A stretch of 64,000 nucleotides of DNA from Actinomycetes bacterium. Its GTDB lineage: Bacteria > Actinomycetota > Thermoleophilia > BMS3ABIN01. Each line of letters opens with the position of its first letter. The first letter of the stretch is position 1. Under the pieces are notes generated by a model. The model saw nothing but the letters and a program-made list of their open reading frames with translations. It had not been told where the DNA came from and searched no databases. Location: assembly GCA_021785935.1 (NCBI GenBank), contig JAJYOG010000005.1, forward strand, positions 25,009 through 89,008. Reading direction: 5' to 3'. The position numbers and the translations under genes were made by a program. Shown here in pieces: positions 47,069 through 58,093 of the stretch.

Positions 47069-47593
47069 TCAGGCGAAGAGTTCGTCTTCTTCCCCAACCA
47101 CGCGTTTGGCTGCCTTCTTCGAGCCCGTAACCTCGTTGGCGCAGTAAGGGCAGACCTTCCAGGACGGATCCAGCGGCTTGGAGCAGTTTGTGCAGGCGAC
47201 CTTAAGCTCACGCCGGCATTTGGGGCAGACCAGAAATTCGTCGCGTACCGGGGTACGGCAGGCCGGACAGCGATTGGCGCCGCCCACCAGTTCCTGCTCC
47301 CGCGCCCGGATCTCCAGATCGCGTTCCAGTACGTCCTCGAGGTACTCGGGAGGACGCAGAATCACATAGAAGAGAGTGCCGATATAGGGAAAAATCAAGG
47401 AGGTCGCCACGGCCACGCCGATCATCATCGGGTCGGTGATGCGCCTTTTGGCGTCTTTATAGGTCCAGAAAACCAGCGCCAGCCACATCGCGACCAGCAT
47501 GGCCTTTGCCATCGTGGTGGTGAACTTCCACCAGGGAGAGTCAAAAAAGCTCGTACTCTCCGTAACATCAGCCTGCAGGATGAGGAATCTCAT
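47069..47593 (-). CDS. membrane protein with double zinc ribbon
   Basis: 174 residues. Two apolar segments (about 25-47 and 55-78) are followed by a Cys-rich C-terminal half with the CxxC pairs CPAC, CPKC, CTNC and CPYC, two zinc ribbons of the DZR type. It ends in an acidic tail. Such proteins are unassigned; the ribbon may bind partner proteins. It lies between folC and ndk on the same strand. Confidence 0.78.
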   Translation of the reverse strand: MRFLILQADVTESTSFFDSPWWKFTTTMAKAMLVAMWLALVFWTYKDAKRRITDPMMIGVAVATSLIFPYIGTLFYVILRPPEYLEDVLERDLEIRAREQELVGGANRCPACRTPVRDEFLVCPKCRRELKVACTNCSKPLDPSWKVCPYCANEVTGSKKAAKRVVGEEDELFA

Positions 47594-47612
47594 GGCACCT
47601 GTCTTTTCTGTC

Positions 47613-49430
47613 TCACGCCATTCTTTTTTTAATATCCGCCAGCAGATACAACGAACCGGTTACCAGAATGACGTCGCGTGTGGAGGCCAGCTTGAAGGCG
47701 CTCTCGAGGGCCGACTGGCTCTCGCGGGCGACAAATGTCTGGACGTGGCTCTCCTCCACTACCGGCAATTTGGAAAGCTCCTGTGCGGAAAGGCAACGTG
47801 GATTGGAGTTCTCAGTGACGAATAAGATATCACAAAATTCAAGGAGCTGCCCGAGCATGGCGTTAGCGTCCTTGTCTTTCAAAATCGAGGCGACGCCGAT
47901 GATGCGTTTCCCCGTCACCAGAGGCGTCAGCGATTCGATCAGCTCGGCGATGCCGCTGGGATTATGGGCGCCGTCAAGGATGACCAGCGGCCTCCATTCG
48001 ATGATCTCCAGCCGCCCCGGGATAGTTATGCGCATCAGGCCGCGCTTCAGTTTCTTCTCATCAAGTTCCTTGCGTAGAAACAGCTCGGCCGCCTGGAGAG
48101 CGACGGCGCAGTTGGTGCGCTGGTACTGACCGAAAAGCGTCAGCTCCAGGTCCGAGTACTGGCTTTTGGGGGTCCAGACGTCAAATTTCTCACCGCGGCC
48201 CTTGAGCAGTGAGAATTCCTCGCCAAGAGTGGAGATTTTGGCGTGTTTGCCCTTGCAAACCTTGAGCGCTTCCTTGAGTGCTTCTTCGGAAAGGGCTCCC
48301 AGAACAACATTGCCCTTTTCGGGGATAACCGCTGTCTTCTCCTTGAGGATGGCGGGGATGTTCTTGCCCAGAAGGTCGGTATGTTCCAGCTCGATGTTTG
48401 TCAGGACCTGGACCTTGGAATCGATGACGTTGGTGGCGTCATAGCGTCCGCCCAGACCGGCCTCGATCACAGCGCAATCAACCTTCTGTTGGTGAAAATA
48501 CAGGAAAGCCGCGGCGGTCAGTATCTCAAACTGGGTCAGCGGGCCGCTGCTGCGCGACCGTTTGTTTACTTCTTCCGCTTTGTCGCGCACCTCAAGAATC
48601 AGCTTTTCCAGCTTCGGCTCGGGAATATCCTTGCCATTGATGAGAAAACGCTCATTGAAAGAAACCAGGTGCGGTGAAAGATATGCTCCGGCCTTGAGTC
48701 CCTGGGAACCCAGGATCGCCGATATCATACGCGCCGTAGAAGACTTGCCATTGGTGCCGACAACATGGATGGTCTTGACCTTCTTCTGCGGATTTCCGAG
48801 CGCCGCGAGCAGCTTGTTGATCCGCGTCAGCCCGAGCTTAATCCCGAGGCGGTCCAGGTCGTTTAAATATTTCTCATAATCAAATGATGGCTGTGAAGGC
48901 CGTTTGGGAGCGGGTTTCGGTCTGATTATCTCTTTGGTTATGGCCTTGAGCGTAACCGGTTTCTTGGCCCTGACAGTCTTTGTTTTCGCGGCGGCCTTTT
49001 TGACGGAAGCCTTGGCCTTCGCGGCGGCCTTGGCTTTCACGGGAGCCTTGGCTTTCACGGCTGGCTTGGCTTTCGCGGGAGCCTTTCCCTTCGCGGCGGC
49101 CTTGGCTTTCACGGCTGGCTTCGCCTTTGCCGGCGCCTTTTTCTTGGCTGCCGCGGCCGCCTTTGCCGCCGGCTTGGCTTTTACGGCAGCGCGCGGCTTG
49201 GTAACAGCCTTTTTGGTTTTGGCGGGCGCTTTGGCCTTTCCGGCGGCTTTCGCCTTGACCGGTGCCTTGGTTTTATCTTTAACAGGCGCTTTGGCTTTAC
49301 CGGCTGCTTTTTTCGAAGCCTTTTTTCCCGCGGCAATTTTTGCCTTTATTTTCACCACATCCTTGGCTTTCGATGACTTCCTGGCCTTGACGGCCACTTT
49401 TTTCTTATTTGATCTCGGTCTAGCGGCCAT
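47613..49430 (-). CDS. folC: folylpolyglutamate/dihydrofolate synthase fused to a histone-H1-like tail
   Basis: 605 residues from the ATG at 49430, which follows the valS stop by one base and is preceded by GGTGAG. Residues 1 to about 178 are a Lys/Ala/Pro repeat (AKAPVKAKAAAKAKA type), like the tails of bacterial histone-H1-like proteins. FolC proper follows: the P-loop VVGTNGKSSTARM, the KEKTAVIPEKGNVVLG block and LVILDGAHNPSGI. It adds glutamate to folates. The tail is encoded by many imperfect DNA repeats of the same residue pattern, with no stop between it and FolC. FolC normally starts close to the residues seen at about 183. Confidence 0.9.
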   Translation of the reverse strand: MAARPRSNKKKVAVKARKSSKAKDVVKIKAKIAAGKKASKKAAGKAKAPVKDKTKAPVKAKAAGKAKAPAKTKKAVTKPRAAVKAKPAAKAAAAAKKKAPAKAKPAVKAKAAAKGKAPAKAKPAVKAKAPVKAKAAAKAKASVKKAAAKTKTVRAKKPVTLKAITKEIIRPKPAPKRPSQPSFDYEKYLNDLDRLGIKLGLTRINKLLAALGNPQKKVKTIHVVGTNGKSSTARMISAILGSQGLKAGAYLSPHLVSFNERFLINGKDIPEPKLEKLILEVRDKAEEVNKRSRSSGPLTQFEILTAAAFLYFHQQKVDCAVIEAGLGGRYDATNVIDSKVQVLTNIELEHTDLLGKNIPAILKEKTAVIPEKGNVVLGALSEEALKEALKVCKGKHAKISTLGEEFSLLKGRGEKFDVWTPKSQYSDLELTLFGQYQRTNCAVALQAAELFLRKELDEKKLKRGLMRITIPGRLEIIEWRPLVILDGAHNPSGIAELIESLTPLVTGKRIIGVASILKDKDANAMLGQLLEFCDILFVTENSNPRCLSAQELSKLPVVEESHVQTFVARESQSALESAFKLASTRDVILVTGSLYLLADIKKRMA

Positions 49431-49431
49431 T

Positions 49432-52092
49432 CTACTCACCAAAATAACGGTTGTATTGCTGTTCAAGCTCGGCTAAATCGCGTCCGTGCTGTTCCAGCTT
49501 GGCTTTTTCCTGATTTACCAGCTCTTTCGGAGCCTTGGCAACGAAGTTCTCGTTTGCAAGTTTTCCCTCTGCCCTTGAAAGTTCCTGCTTTTTCCTGGAA
49601 ATCGCAGCTTCCAGGCGCGTTTTTTCCTGGTCGATGTCGATGAGCTCCGCAAGAGGAACAAGTACTTTGCCACCCGGAATGATCGTCACGGCGCACTGCT
49701 CGGTTGCGGTTGTGGCCTGGCTTTCCTCGGCTACGCTCTCGGAGATAATGGTTCTTGAGAGCGATTCTATCAAAGAAGCATTATTTTGTACCACATTCCT
49801 GACTTCTGCGTCCGCGGATACCAGTGCCGCGTGGGCTTCCTTCTTCGGCGGGACATTGAGTTCATTGCGCATGGTTCTAATGGCGGTAATGGTCTCCATC
49901 AGCTCTTCCATGTCCTTTTCCACCTGCCGGTCGCGGGCCTTTTCATCCCCAGAGGGGAAAGCCGAATCAACCAAAAAACCTTTCCGGCCCGGCATTAGCG
50001 CCGCCAGCTCTTCGGTGAGGAAGGGCATAAAGGGATGCATCATCCTCAGGATATTGTCCAGCAGGTAAAGCAGATGACCCGAGACCTCGGCCTTGGCCGC
50101 CTCATCGCTTCCATAGAGGCGAATCTTGGCGATCTCCACGTACCAGTCACAGAATTCGTTCCAGACAAAGCGGTACAGCACGCGCGTCGCCTCAGAAAAT
50201 TCGTATCCATCAAGCAGCCGGTTTACATCGGTGGCTGTGGCCTCCAGGCGGCTCTTGATCCAGCGGTCGGCCAGCGTCGCCGTCGCGGCCGCCGGCTCTA
50301 CGTCAGCCACTCCCAGCAGCACAAAGCGTGCCGCGTTAAAAATCTTGTTGCAGAAATTACGGCTCATCTCGATCCGCTCGTCAGCGAAGCGCACATCCTG
50401 GGCACTAGCCATGTTGAGCAGGCCAAAACGGGTGGCGTCGGCGCCGTAGGTGTCAATCAGCTCCAGGGGATCGATGCCGGTCCCCAGCGATTTGCTCATG
50501 CGCCGGCCGTCCTTTGCCATGATTGTGGGATTTATGATGACGTCGCTATAAGGGATATCACCGGGGAACTCGATCCCCATCATGATCATCCGCGCCACCC
50601 ACAGAAAGATGATGTCGCGGGCGGTGACCAGGGCGTTAGTGGGATAAAATTTCTCGAGGCGCCCGGTGGCTTCCGGCCAGCCCAGCGTGGCGAAGGGCCA
50701 CAGCGCAGAACTGAACCAGGTGTCGAGCACGTCTTCCTCCTGGCGCAACTCCGAGGATCCGCATTCAGTGCAGGTCGCGGGGGGTTCTTCATCGACCATG
50801 ACGGCGCTGCATTCCTCGCAGTACCAGACGGGCAGGCGATGTCCCCACCAGAGCTGTCGCGAGATGCACCAGGGCCGGATCGAGCGCATCCAGTCGAGGT
50901 AGACGCCGGACCAGCGATCCGGATAAAACCTGACTTTCCCCTCCTCGACCACATTGATGGCCGGACGGGCCAGCTCATCCATCCTCATGAACCATTGCAG
51001 GGAAATATACGGCTCGATGACCGTGTTACAGCGATAGCAGACGCCCACCGAATGGGCGTAGGGCTCAACCTTCTCTACCAGCCCCTCGCTTTCCAGCCGG
51101 TGCATGATCTGAGCCCGGGCCTCTTCGAGCGTCAGCCCGGCGAAATCGCCTCCAGCCTGATTGATGCGCCCGTCAGAGGTAAAAACATTTATTTCATCGA
51201 GGTCGTGCTTCTTTCCCAATTCGAAATCGTTGGGGTCGTGAGCGGGCGTCACCTTGAGGGCGCCCGTGCCGAAGGCCATGTCGACATAATCGTCAGCGAT
51301 GATCGGAATCTCTCGGTCCGCCAGCGGCAGATCGACGTGCTTGCCGATCAGATGCGCATAGCGTTCGTCATTCGGATTCACGGCGACAGCGGTATCGCCC
51401 AGCATCGTCTCCGGACGAGCCGTGGCGATAACCAGATGTTCATCCTCACCGAGTACCGGATAGCGCAGATAATACAGCTTGTCTTCGTTTTCCTCGTGCT
51501 CGACCTCGAGGTCGGAAAGAGCGGTGTGACAGCGGGTGCACCAGTTGACCATGTATTCGTCGCGGTAGATGAAGCCCTTCCGGTAGAGGGAGGTAAAGAC
51601 CCTGTAAACGGCCTTGACGTAGCCAGCGTCGAGCGTAAAGCGCTCGCCCTCGTAGTCGAGTGAGCAGCCCATGCGCTTGAGCTGATTGATAATGGTGGAT
51701 CCGTACTGGTCGCGCCACTTCCAGACACGCCGCTCGAACTCCTCGCGCCCGATCTCCTGGCGTGTCAGCCCCTCACCTGCCAGCTGTTTCTCCACCTGGT
51801 TCTGGGTGGCGATGCCGGCGTGGTCGGTGCCGCAGACCCAGAGCGTGTTCTTGCCACGCATTCGCGCCAGGCGGATCAGCAGATCCTGCATCGATGAATT
51901 GAGCGCGTGGCCCATATGCAGCGAACCGGTGACGTTCGGTGGCGGCAAAACAATGCAATAAGTTTCCTGGTCGGAACTCTCTTCGGGGGTAAAAACGTGG
52001 GCTTCCAGCCAACTCTCCATCCATTTGGACTCGATGTCAGAAGGAGAGTAACGTGTATTGGACTTAAGTTGTTCGCGTGTATTTGGGTTCAT
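49432..52092 (-). CDS. valS: valyl-tRNA synthetase
   Basis: 886 residues. HIGH-type motif PNVTGSLHMGHALN, the editing domain, the KMSKS motif (GRRMSKSLGTG), anticodon-binding domain and C-terminal coiled-coil arm (about 815-880). The zinc-binding pair CEECSAV and CTECGSS is present in the middle. It charges tRNA-Val and removes mischarged Thr. Confidence 0.96.
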   Translation of the reverse strand: MNPNTREQLKSNTRYSPSDIESKWMESWLEAHVFTPEESSDQETYCIVLPPPNVTGSLHMGHALNSSMQDLLIRLARMRGKNTLWVCGTDHAGIATQNQVEKQLAGEGLTRQEIGREEFERRVWKWRDQYGSTIINQLKRMGCSLDYEGERFTLDAGYVKAVYRVFTSLYRKGFIYRDEYMVNWCTRCHTALSDLEVEHEENEDKLYYLRYPVLGEDEHLVIATARPETMLGDTAVAVNPNDERYAHLIGKHVDLPLADREIPIIADDYVDMAFGTGALKVTPAHDPNDFELGKKHDLDEINVFTSDGRINQAGGDFAGLTLEEARAQIMHRLESEGLVEKVEPYAHSVGVCYRCNTVIEPYISLQWFMRMDELARPAINVVEEGKVRFYPDRWSGVYLDWMRSIRPWCISRQLWWGHRLPVWYCEECSAVMVDEEPPATCTECGSSELRQEEDVLDTWFSSALWPFATLGWPEATGRLEKFYPTNALVTARDIIFLWVARMIMMGIEFPGDIPYSDVIINPTIMAKDGRRMSKSLGTGIDPLELIDTYGADATRFGLLNMASAQDVRFADERIEMSRNFCNKIFNAARFVLLGVADVEPAAATATLADRWIKSRLEATATDVNRLLDGYEFSEATRVLYRFVWNEFCDWYVEIAKIRLYGSDEAAKAEVSGHLLYLLDNILRMMHPFMPFLTEELAALMPGRKGFLVDSAFPSGDEKARDRQVEKDMEELMETITAIRTMRNELNVPPKKEAHAALVSADAEVRNVVQNNASLIESLSRTIISESVAEESQATTATEQCAVTIIPGGKVLVPLAELIDIDQEKTRLEAAISRKKQELSRAEGKLANENFVAKAPKELVNQEKAKLEQHGRDLAELEQQYNRYFGE

Positions 52093-52196
52093 CCAGCGGA
52101 AATTCTATCACAAGCGCGATAATCCGCGTGCCGTTTTCGCGTAACCGGCAGTTTGATGAGGCGTAATCAGTGGAAAACCGGACGCTTTGTCACCGG

Positions 52197-53720
52197 TCAG
52201 GCCAGAGGCTCATGCGCCAGCCACAGTTTGCCGGTGACGCTGTCGTAGACAAAGAGATATCCGGGATTGGTATCAACAAATTCTCCCCGTGCCAGTTGAT
52301 GAACGTTTAAATCCCGCCCTTTGTACATGCCGCGGATCGCGGGTTCCAGCATGGGCTTGCACCAATAGACGCGGCTGGAAGCCGGGGCGAACCTCTCCTC
52401 GATGAAGATCGTCGTACCCGCTGGCGGATCGGGCAGGTTGGCGGCAATTCCCTGCATGATCTGAGCCTCCTTGACTGAAACCCCCTCCCAATACAGGTTG
52501 TTCTGGTGCAATCCCCAGAAGAACAGCGGCAATAGAACCGCAAGGGCGCAGGAAGCAGCAACGGCCCATAGCCGCCGGTTCCAGCCGCAATCAATCAGGC
52601 AGACGCACATGGCGGCCAGCATGGCAGCGGTGGGAATATAAAGCGTATGGGTCCATTGAAGGTCTTGGCCGATCCCCGCGAAGACTATGCCGGAAACAGG
52701 TATCGCCGCCAGCAACATCATGCAGGTCATGAATAACACTACGCGCTTGGTCATGCCGGCAATCTGCCGGTATCGCCAGACAAGCAGGAAGATACCGGCC
52801 GCCAGCAGCAAAATGATGTAAAACCGCATGAAATCTGCAAGTCCAGGCGCCACAAACAACGGGCTCAAGGGAGCCAGAAAGGTAGATAGAGTATTCATGG
52901 TCGCATCCGGGCCGCCATAGGTGAGGTTCCCCCCCTGCCCCACCAGCGATCCCAGTATCAGATAGCGGACCGTCAGGTAGAAAAGGAGCAGGACGGCGAA
53001 GGGCGCCAGCCGCGCTGCCCGGTCAGGGATCTGCGCTGCAATCCCTTCCTCCGGCCGTTTCACTGTCCATTCCACTGTGCCGCCGCCCATCCTTCCGGAG
53101 AAGAGGATGTCGGCCAGCGGAATCAGGAGGATCAACGGGATCGCCACTTCCTTGCTGAACATCGCCGCGGCCATGGCCAGCAGTGCGCCAGCATACACCG
53201 CGAGCCGGCGACTCTGCAAGAAAACGACGTAGAAGTACAGCGACAAAAGGATGAAAAATAATGGCAGTGTGTCAACAACGCCCGCCGGCCAGGCAACCGC
53301 TTCCGGCGCCACTGGGGTCAACGCGAAAAGAACCGCCGCCAAAAACGCCGCGATCCTCGAAACCGACAATTTTTTCAACAGGAAATAAATCATCGCGGCG
53401 CTGGCGGCGTGCAGAAGCACATCAGCCAGGTGGTAGGGCCAGGCTTCAAGGCCCGCGAAACTGGAGATCAGCGACCATAGGCCAAGCGTCACAGGCCTCA
53501 CATAGATGAGGTACTCGCCGTAAAAGAGCCAGCGGATAGCGGATAATTGGCCCAGGCCGCCACCCCCAAATACGTGCATTTTATCAATACCGATCAGATA
53601 GTAATCATCGCAGACAAGCGTGTTCTTGAAGGTGGAGGCGTAGGCAACAAGGGAAATCAGAAAAATTCCGGAGAGGACAAGAAAGCTGATTCGTTTGTCA
53701 GAGCCAGGAACGCTTCGCAT
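52197..53720 (-). CDS. polytopic GT-C-type membrane glycosyltransferase
   Basis: 507 residues with about ten spans. The acidic loop after span 1 (NTLVCDDYYLIGIDKM) and PEAVAWPAGVVDTLPLFF resemble O-mannosyltransferase/TMTC-type GT39-like enzymes that use polyprenyl-phosphate sugars. A soluble C-terminal part follows. It differs from the 14274 gene, which has an acidic loop of another sequence. Located between valS and lon; no neighbour tells the acceptor. Confidence 0.68.
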   Translation of the reverse strand: MRSVPGSDKRISFLVLSGIFLISLVAYASTFKNTLVCDDYYLIGIDKMHVFGGGGLGQLSAIRWLFYGEYLIYVRPVTLGLWSLISSFAGLEAWPYHLADVLLHAASAAMIYFLLKKLSVSRIAAFLAAVLFALTPVAPEAVAWPAGVVDTLPLFFILLSLYFYVVFLQSRRLAVYAGALLAMAAAMFSKEVAIPLILLIPLADILFSGRMGGGTVEWTVKRPEEGIAAQIPDRAARLAPFAVLLLFYLTVRYLILGSLVGQGGNLTYGGPDATMNTLSTFLAPLSPLFVAPGLADFMRFYIILLLAAGIFLLVWRYRQIAGMTKRVVLFMTCMMLLAAIPVSGIVFAGIGQDLQWTHTLYIPTAAMLAAMCVCLIDCGWNRRLWAVAASCALAVLLPLFFWGLHQNNLYWEGVSVKEAQIMQGIAANLPDPPAGTTIFIEERFAPASSRVYWCKPMLEPAIRGMYKGRDLNVHQLARGEFVDTNPGYLFVYDSVTGKLWLAHEPLA

Positions 53721-53779
53721 TGCAGAGACCTACCCCGGGTCGCCGGCGGAAAAACGTGCACTGGAATCTTACATCATTA

Positions 53780-56161
53780 TCAAGTAAACAGCTTGTCGAT
53801 GACCTGGCTGAAGTCATCGACGTAGACAAACTCAAGGGCCTTTTTCACCTTGGCCGGCAGCTCCTTGATGTCCGGTTGGTTAGTCTTGGGAAGGATTACC
53901 GTCTTGACGCCCATGCGCTCCGCGGCCAGGCATTTTTCGCGCAGGCCGCCGACGCGCAACACCTTGCCGCGCAGCGTAATCTCGCCGGTGCAGGCAACGG
54001 CAGGCCGGATTGAATGGCCGGTCACAGCGGAGAGCATCGATACAGCCAGGGCGACTCCGGCGGAGGGTCCATCCTTGGGGATGCCTCCCTCGGGCACATG
54101 CAGCCTCAGATCCTTGCTTGCCATTGCCCAGTTGCCGTCGGTATCCAGGCCAGGCGCATCCTTCCTGAAAAGATCCCTGAAGCGCTTGTCGGTCTCAACT
54201 TTCGAGAGCAGATAGCCCCAGGCAGTCGAGGCCGATTCCTGCATAACCTCTCCCAGCTGACCGGTCAGGATCAGGTCACCCTTGCCGCTTGAGACCGAGG
54301 TTTCTATGGTGAGAACGTCACCGCCGTCTGAAGTATACGCAAGCCCGAGGCTGGTCCCCTTGAGCGCACGACGTTCGAGGCGTTCCTCCATGAAAGGCGC
54401 CGGGCCGAGATAGCCCTCCAGGCCGCTGGCCGCGATCCGCGCCGGCAGTTTGGCGCCCTGCTCCAGATACGCCCGTGCCACCTTGCGGTAGATCTTGCGC
54501 AGATTACGCTCGAGGTCGCGCACTCCGGATTCACGCGTATAGAAACGGATGACCGCCTTGAGCGCCGCCGCTGAAAAGTTTACGTCACCCTTCTTCAGCC
54601 CTGACTCCTTGGCGATCCTTGGCAGCAGATGGCGTTTCGCGATCTGCTGCTTCTCCTCGAAGGTATAGCCTGACAGCTGGATCGTCTCCAACCGGTCATA
54701 AAGAGTCGCGGGGATGCCGTCGTCATAGTTCGCGGTCGCCAGGAATAAAATTCGGGAGAGGTCGTAATCCAGCTCCAGGTAGTTGTCACGGAACTCTTTG
54801 TTCTGCAGCGGATCGAGCACTTCCATCAGCGCCGCCGCCGGATTGCCGCGGAAGTCGGCGTCCATCTTATCGATTTCATCTAACAATACTACCGCGTTAT
54901 CAACCTTGGCCTTGGTGATGGCATCGATGATGCGGCCAGGCATGGCGCCGACATAAGTGCGCCGGTGGCCCCTGATCTCGGCCTCGTCACGAACACCGCC
55001 AAGTGATATGCGAACGAACGGGCGGTCGAGCGCGTCGGCAATGGCGCGAGCCACCGAGCTTTTGCCCACTCCCGGCGGTCCCACAAAACAGAGCGTCGTG
55101 TTGGGCTGGTCCTTCCCCAGCAGTTTGCCCACCGCCAGGAATTCCAGCACCCGTTCCTTGACCTTTTTCAGCCCATAGTGGGTGCGGTCGAGATGACGCG
55201 CGACCACGGGCAGCTCATATTCTGATTTTTCCGCCAGGTCGCCCCACGGCAGGGCAAAGACATTATCAAGATAGTTGCGAATTACCGAGACTTCCGCCGA
55301 GTATGGCGAGGCCGCCTTGAGCTTGCCGATCTCTTTCTTGACCACCTCCGCCGCCGCCGGACTCATTTTTTTCTCGGCAAGCAGCCGGATGTATTCCTGG
55401 ACCGATTCATCTTCGGCCTCGGGTGAATTTTCCAGTTCGTCACGGATGACCTTAATCTTTTCATGCAGGAAGATCTGCCGCTGTGTCGCCTCGATCTTGT
55501 CCTGGACCTTCTGATTGAGTTCACGCTCCATGTCGAGTACGGCGTTCTCTTCCGCCAGGATGCGCAGGACCTCGCCCAGGCGCTTCTCACTGTCCCCCAT
55601 CTCCAGCAGCAGCTGCTTCTGTTCGTAGGGAATCATCATGTGGGCGGCGGCGGCGTCGGCAAGCTCGTCAGGATCGGCGACCGCGGTAACAATCTGGCCG
55701 ATCTCATCCGGCATTGCCGGGTTGGATTCAACGTAACGGACGAACTCGCGCATGACCACGCGCGCCAGGGCGCTGACGCGCTCGCTGGGTTCGCCTACCA
55801 CACCGGGCATTAGGGAAAAATTGACCTGGAAGTGTGGCGACGTCGCCGTGAAGTCGTCGATCTTTACCCGCTGCTGGCCCTCCACGAGAGCCTTGATCGA
55901 GCCGTCAGGCAGCCGGTAGAGCTGTACGACCGTGGCCATGGTGCCGATGCGGACGATGTCCTCGCTGGAGGGATCGTCCAGGTCAGGCTCCTTCTGGGTG
56001 GAAAGAATGATCGGCGATTTGTCTTCAAAGGCGCGTTCAAGGGCCTTGATCGACTTCTCACGGCCCACGAAAATGGGCGCGACCATGCGGGGAAAAACTA
56101 CGAGTTCTCTTGTTGGAAGAAGTGGTAGAGACTTATCTGGTTTAGGCTGACTCTTCGTCAA
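53780..56161 (-). CDS. lon: ATP-dependent protease Lon
   Basis: 793 residues. N-terminal substrate domain ([24 protein letters not shown]), coiled coil, AAA+ domain with [18 protein letters not shown] and [10 protein letters not shown], and the Ser-Lys protease with S700 in KDGPSAGVA and K743 in LREKCL, 43 apart as in other Lon. It degrades damaged and regulatory proteins. The TTG start overlaps clpX by 20 bases. Confidence 0.95.
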   Translation of the reverse strand: MTKSQPKPDKSLPLLPTRELVVFPRMVAPIFVGREKSIKALERAFEDKSPIILSTQKEPDLDDPSSEDIVRIGTMATVVQLYRLPDGSIKALVEGQQRVKIDDFTATSPHFQVNFSLMPGVVGEPSERVSALARVVMREFVRYVESNPAMPDEIGQIVTAVADPDELADAAAAHMMIPYEQKQLLLEMGDSEKRLGEVLRILAEENAVLDMERELNQKVQDKIEATQRQIFLHEKIKVIRDELENSPEAEDESVQEYIRLLAEKKMSPAAAEVVKKEIGKLKAASPYSAEVSVIRNYLDNVFALPWGDLAEKSEYELPVVARHLDRTHYGLKKVKERVLEFLAVGKLLGKDQPNTTLCFVGPPGVGKSSVARAIADALDRPFVRISLGGVRDEAEIRGHRRTYVGAMPGRIIDAITKAKVDNAVVLLDEIDKMDADFRGNPAAALMEVLDPLQNKEFRDNYLELDYDLSRILFLATANYDDGIPATLYDRLETIQLSGYTFEEKQQIAKRHLLPRIAKESGLKKGDVNFSAAALKAVIRFYTRESGVRDLERNLRKIYRKVARAYLEQGAKLPARIAASGLEGYLGPAPFMEERLERRALKGTSLGLAYTSDGGDVLTIETSVSSGKGDLILTGQLGEVMQESASTAWGYLLSKVETDKRFRDLFRKDAPGLDTDGNWAMASKDLRLHVPEGGIPKDGPSAGVALAVSMLSAVTGHSIRPAVACTGEITLRGKVLRVGGLREKCLAAERMGVKTVILPKTNQPDIKELPAKVKKALEFVYVDDFSQVIDKLFT

Positions 56162-57413
56162 GTTGTGGCAATATTCTTTCCGCTTCCGTCACCAGGGTCG
56201 GATCAATCTCGCGTTCAATCGTATCCTTGGTAACTACACACTTTCGCACGTCGCCGCGCGAGGGAAGCTCAAACATAACATTTAGCAGGGACTGCTCGAT
56301 TATAGAGCGAAGGCCACGGGCTCCGGTTTCCAGCTTCAGCGCCTTGTCGGCGATGGCGGCCAGCGAATCCGTCCCGAAGACCAACTCTATGTTATCAAAT
56401 TTGAAGAAGCGCTCGTACTGTTTGACCAGAGCATTCTTCGGAGTGGTCAAAATGCGTACGAGATCGTCCCGCGAGAGGTTGTGGATGGCGCTGATCACCG
56501 GCAGCCGCCCGATGAACTCGGGGATCAGACCGTAATCAAGCAGGTCTTCCGGCATTACCTTGGCGAAAATGCTGCCTACATCCTTCTCGCTGCGGCTCTT
56601 GACGTCGGCGCCAAAACCCATGCCCTTGTGGCCCACGCGCCGCTCGATGATCTTGTCCAGATGAGCAAAAGCGCCGCCGCAGATGAACAGGATGTTAGTC
56701 GTATCGATATTGAGAAATTCTTGATGGGGATGCTTGCGCCCGCCCTGTGGCGGCACGCTGGCAACTGTGCCCTCAAGGATTTTTAGTAGCGCCTGCTGCA
56801 CGCCTTCGCCGGAAACATCCCTGGTAATCGAGGGATTGTCGGCCCGGCGGGCGATCTTGTCGACTTCGTCAATGTAGATAATGCCGGTCTCGGCCTTCTT
56901 GACGTCATAATCCGCGGCCTGGATCAGCTTAAGCAAAATGTTTTCGACGTCTTCGCCGACATATCCCGCCTCCGTGAGAGCCGTAGCGTCAGCTATGGCG
57001 AAGGGAACGTTGAGAAAACGCGCGAGCGTCTGGGCCAGCAGCGTCTTGCCGCAGCCGGTCGGTCCCAGCAGCAGGATGTTCGACTTCTGCAGTTCGACCT
57101 CGTTATCCTCCAGAGCGGACATTTGCACACGCTTGTAATGGTTGTAGACAGCGACGGCGAGGGTGCGCTTGGCATCCTCCTGGCCGACTACGTACTCATT
57201 GAGCGCCTCGTAGATCTCGGTCGGTTTGGGCAAATGCTCCAGATCGAGGGTCGGCGGCGCCGCCAGCTCCTCGTCGATGATCTCGTTGCAGAGATCGATG
57301 CATTCATCACAGATATAGACGCCGGGACCGGCGATTAATTTTTTTACCTGCCGCTGCGACTTGCCACAGAAGCTGCAGAGGAGTTGTTCGTTGCCGTCAG
57401 TCGGTCGAGCCAT
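56142..57413 (-). CDS. clpX: Clp protease ATP-binding subunit ClpX
   Basis: 423 residues. The N-terminal zinc domain has CSFC and CDECIDLC. The AAA+ core has [28 protein letters not shown] and the sensor region; the IGF-like ClpP-contact loop is near IPEFIGRLP (a variant). It unfolds substrates for ClpP. It lies between clpP and lon, 6 bases after clpP. Confidence 0.95.
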   Translation of the reverse strand: MARPTDGNEQLLCSFCGKSQRQVKKLIAGPGVYICDECIDLCNEIIDEELAAPPTLDLEHLPKPTEIYEALNEYVVGQEDAKRTLAVAVYNHYKRVQMSALEDNEVELQKSNILLLGPTGCGKTLLAQTLARFLNVPFAIADATALTEAGYVGEDVENILLKLIQAADYDVKKAETGIIYIDEVDKIARRADNPSITRDVSGEGVQQALLKILEGTVASVPPQGGRKHPHQEFLNIDTTNILFICGGAFAHLDKIIERRVGHKGMGFGADVKSRSEKDVGSIFAKVMPEDLLDYGLIPEFIGRLPVISAIHNLSRDDLVRILTTPKNALVKQYERFFKFDNIELVFGTDSLAAIADKALKLETGARGLRSIIEQSLLNVMFELPSRGDVRKCVVTKDTIEREIDPTLVTEAERILPQLDEESA

Positions 57414-57419
57414 GTTCCG

Positions 57420-58022
57420 TTATGCCTCCTTGGAGGTGGTAGCGCGATGTGCAAGGATGTCGTCGATCAGGCCATAAGCCTTTGCCTCTTCGGCGGTCAT
57501 GAAGTAGTCGCGATCGGTGTCCTGGGATACTTTTTCGATGGTTTGTCCTGTATGCAGGGCGAGGATTTCGTCGAGGCGTTTGCGTAGCGCCAGGGCTTCC
57601 TTGGCGTGTATCTCGATATCGGCCGCTGGTCCCTGGAAACCGCCGGACAGCTGGTGGATTAAAATCTTGGCGTTAGGCAGCGCAAATCGCTTGCCCTTTA
57701 CGCCTCCCGCGAGAATTAAAGCGCCCATGCTCATAGCAATCCCCACGCAGGTAGTTACCACGTCCGGCTTGATAAACTGCATTGTATCATAGATGGCCAG
57801 ACCGGCATAGACCGAACCGCCCGGTGAGTTGATATAAAGGTTGATGTCTTTGTCCGGATCGTCGGACTCCAGATGCAATAGCTGGGCGACGACGACGTTG
57901 GCTACTTCCTCGTTAATACCGCTGCCGAGGAAGATAATGCGCTCGTTCAGGAGCCGAGAATAGATGTCGAAAGCACGCTCGCCGCGGCTGGTCTGCTCGA
58001 TAACCATGGGAATTAATGGCAT
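57420..58022 (-). CDS. clpP: ATP-dependent Clp protease proteolytic subunit
   Basis: 200 residues from the ATG at 58022 (AGAGGTG upstream). The catalytic triad is S98 in [12 protein letters not shown]123 in AKILIHQ and D172 in TDRDYFM. The N-terminal [23 protein letters not shown], broken here, is the usual first part. The longer frame to 58073 adds non-conserved residues. Confidence 0.95.
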   Translation of the reverse strand: MPLIPMVIEQTSRGERAFDIYSRLLNERIIFLGSGINEEVANVVVAQLLHLESDDPDKDINLYINSPGGSVYAGLAIYDTMQFIKPDVVTTCVGIAMSMGALILAGGVKGKRFALPNAKILIHQLSGGFQGPAADIEIHAKEALALRKRLDEILALHTGQTIEKVSQDTDRDYFMTAEEAKAYGLIDDILAHRATTSKEA

Positions 58023-58093
58023 TTGATCATGCACCTCTGAATGGTCGGATTTTATCCTGTGATTGAACTGCATTTTTGAATTCCATTTAATAG

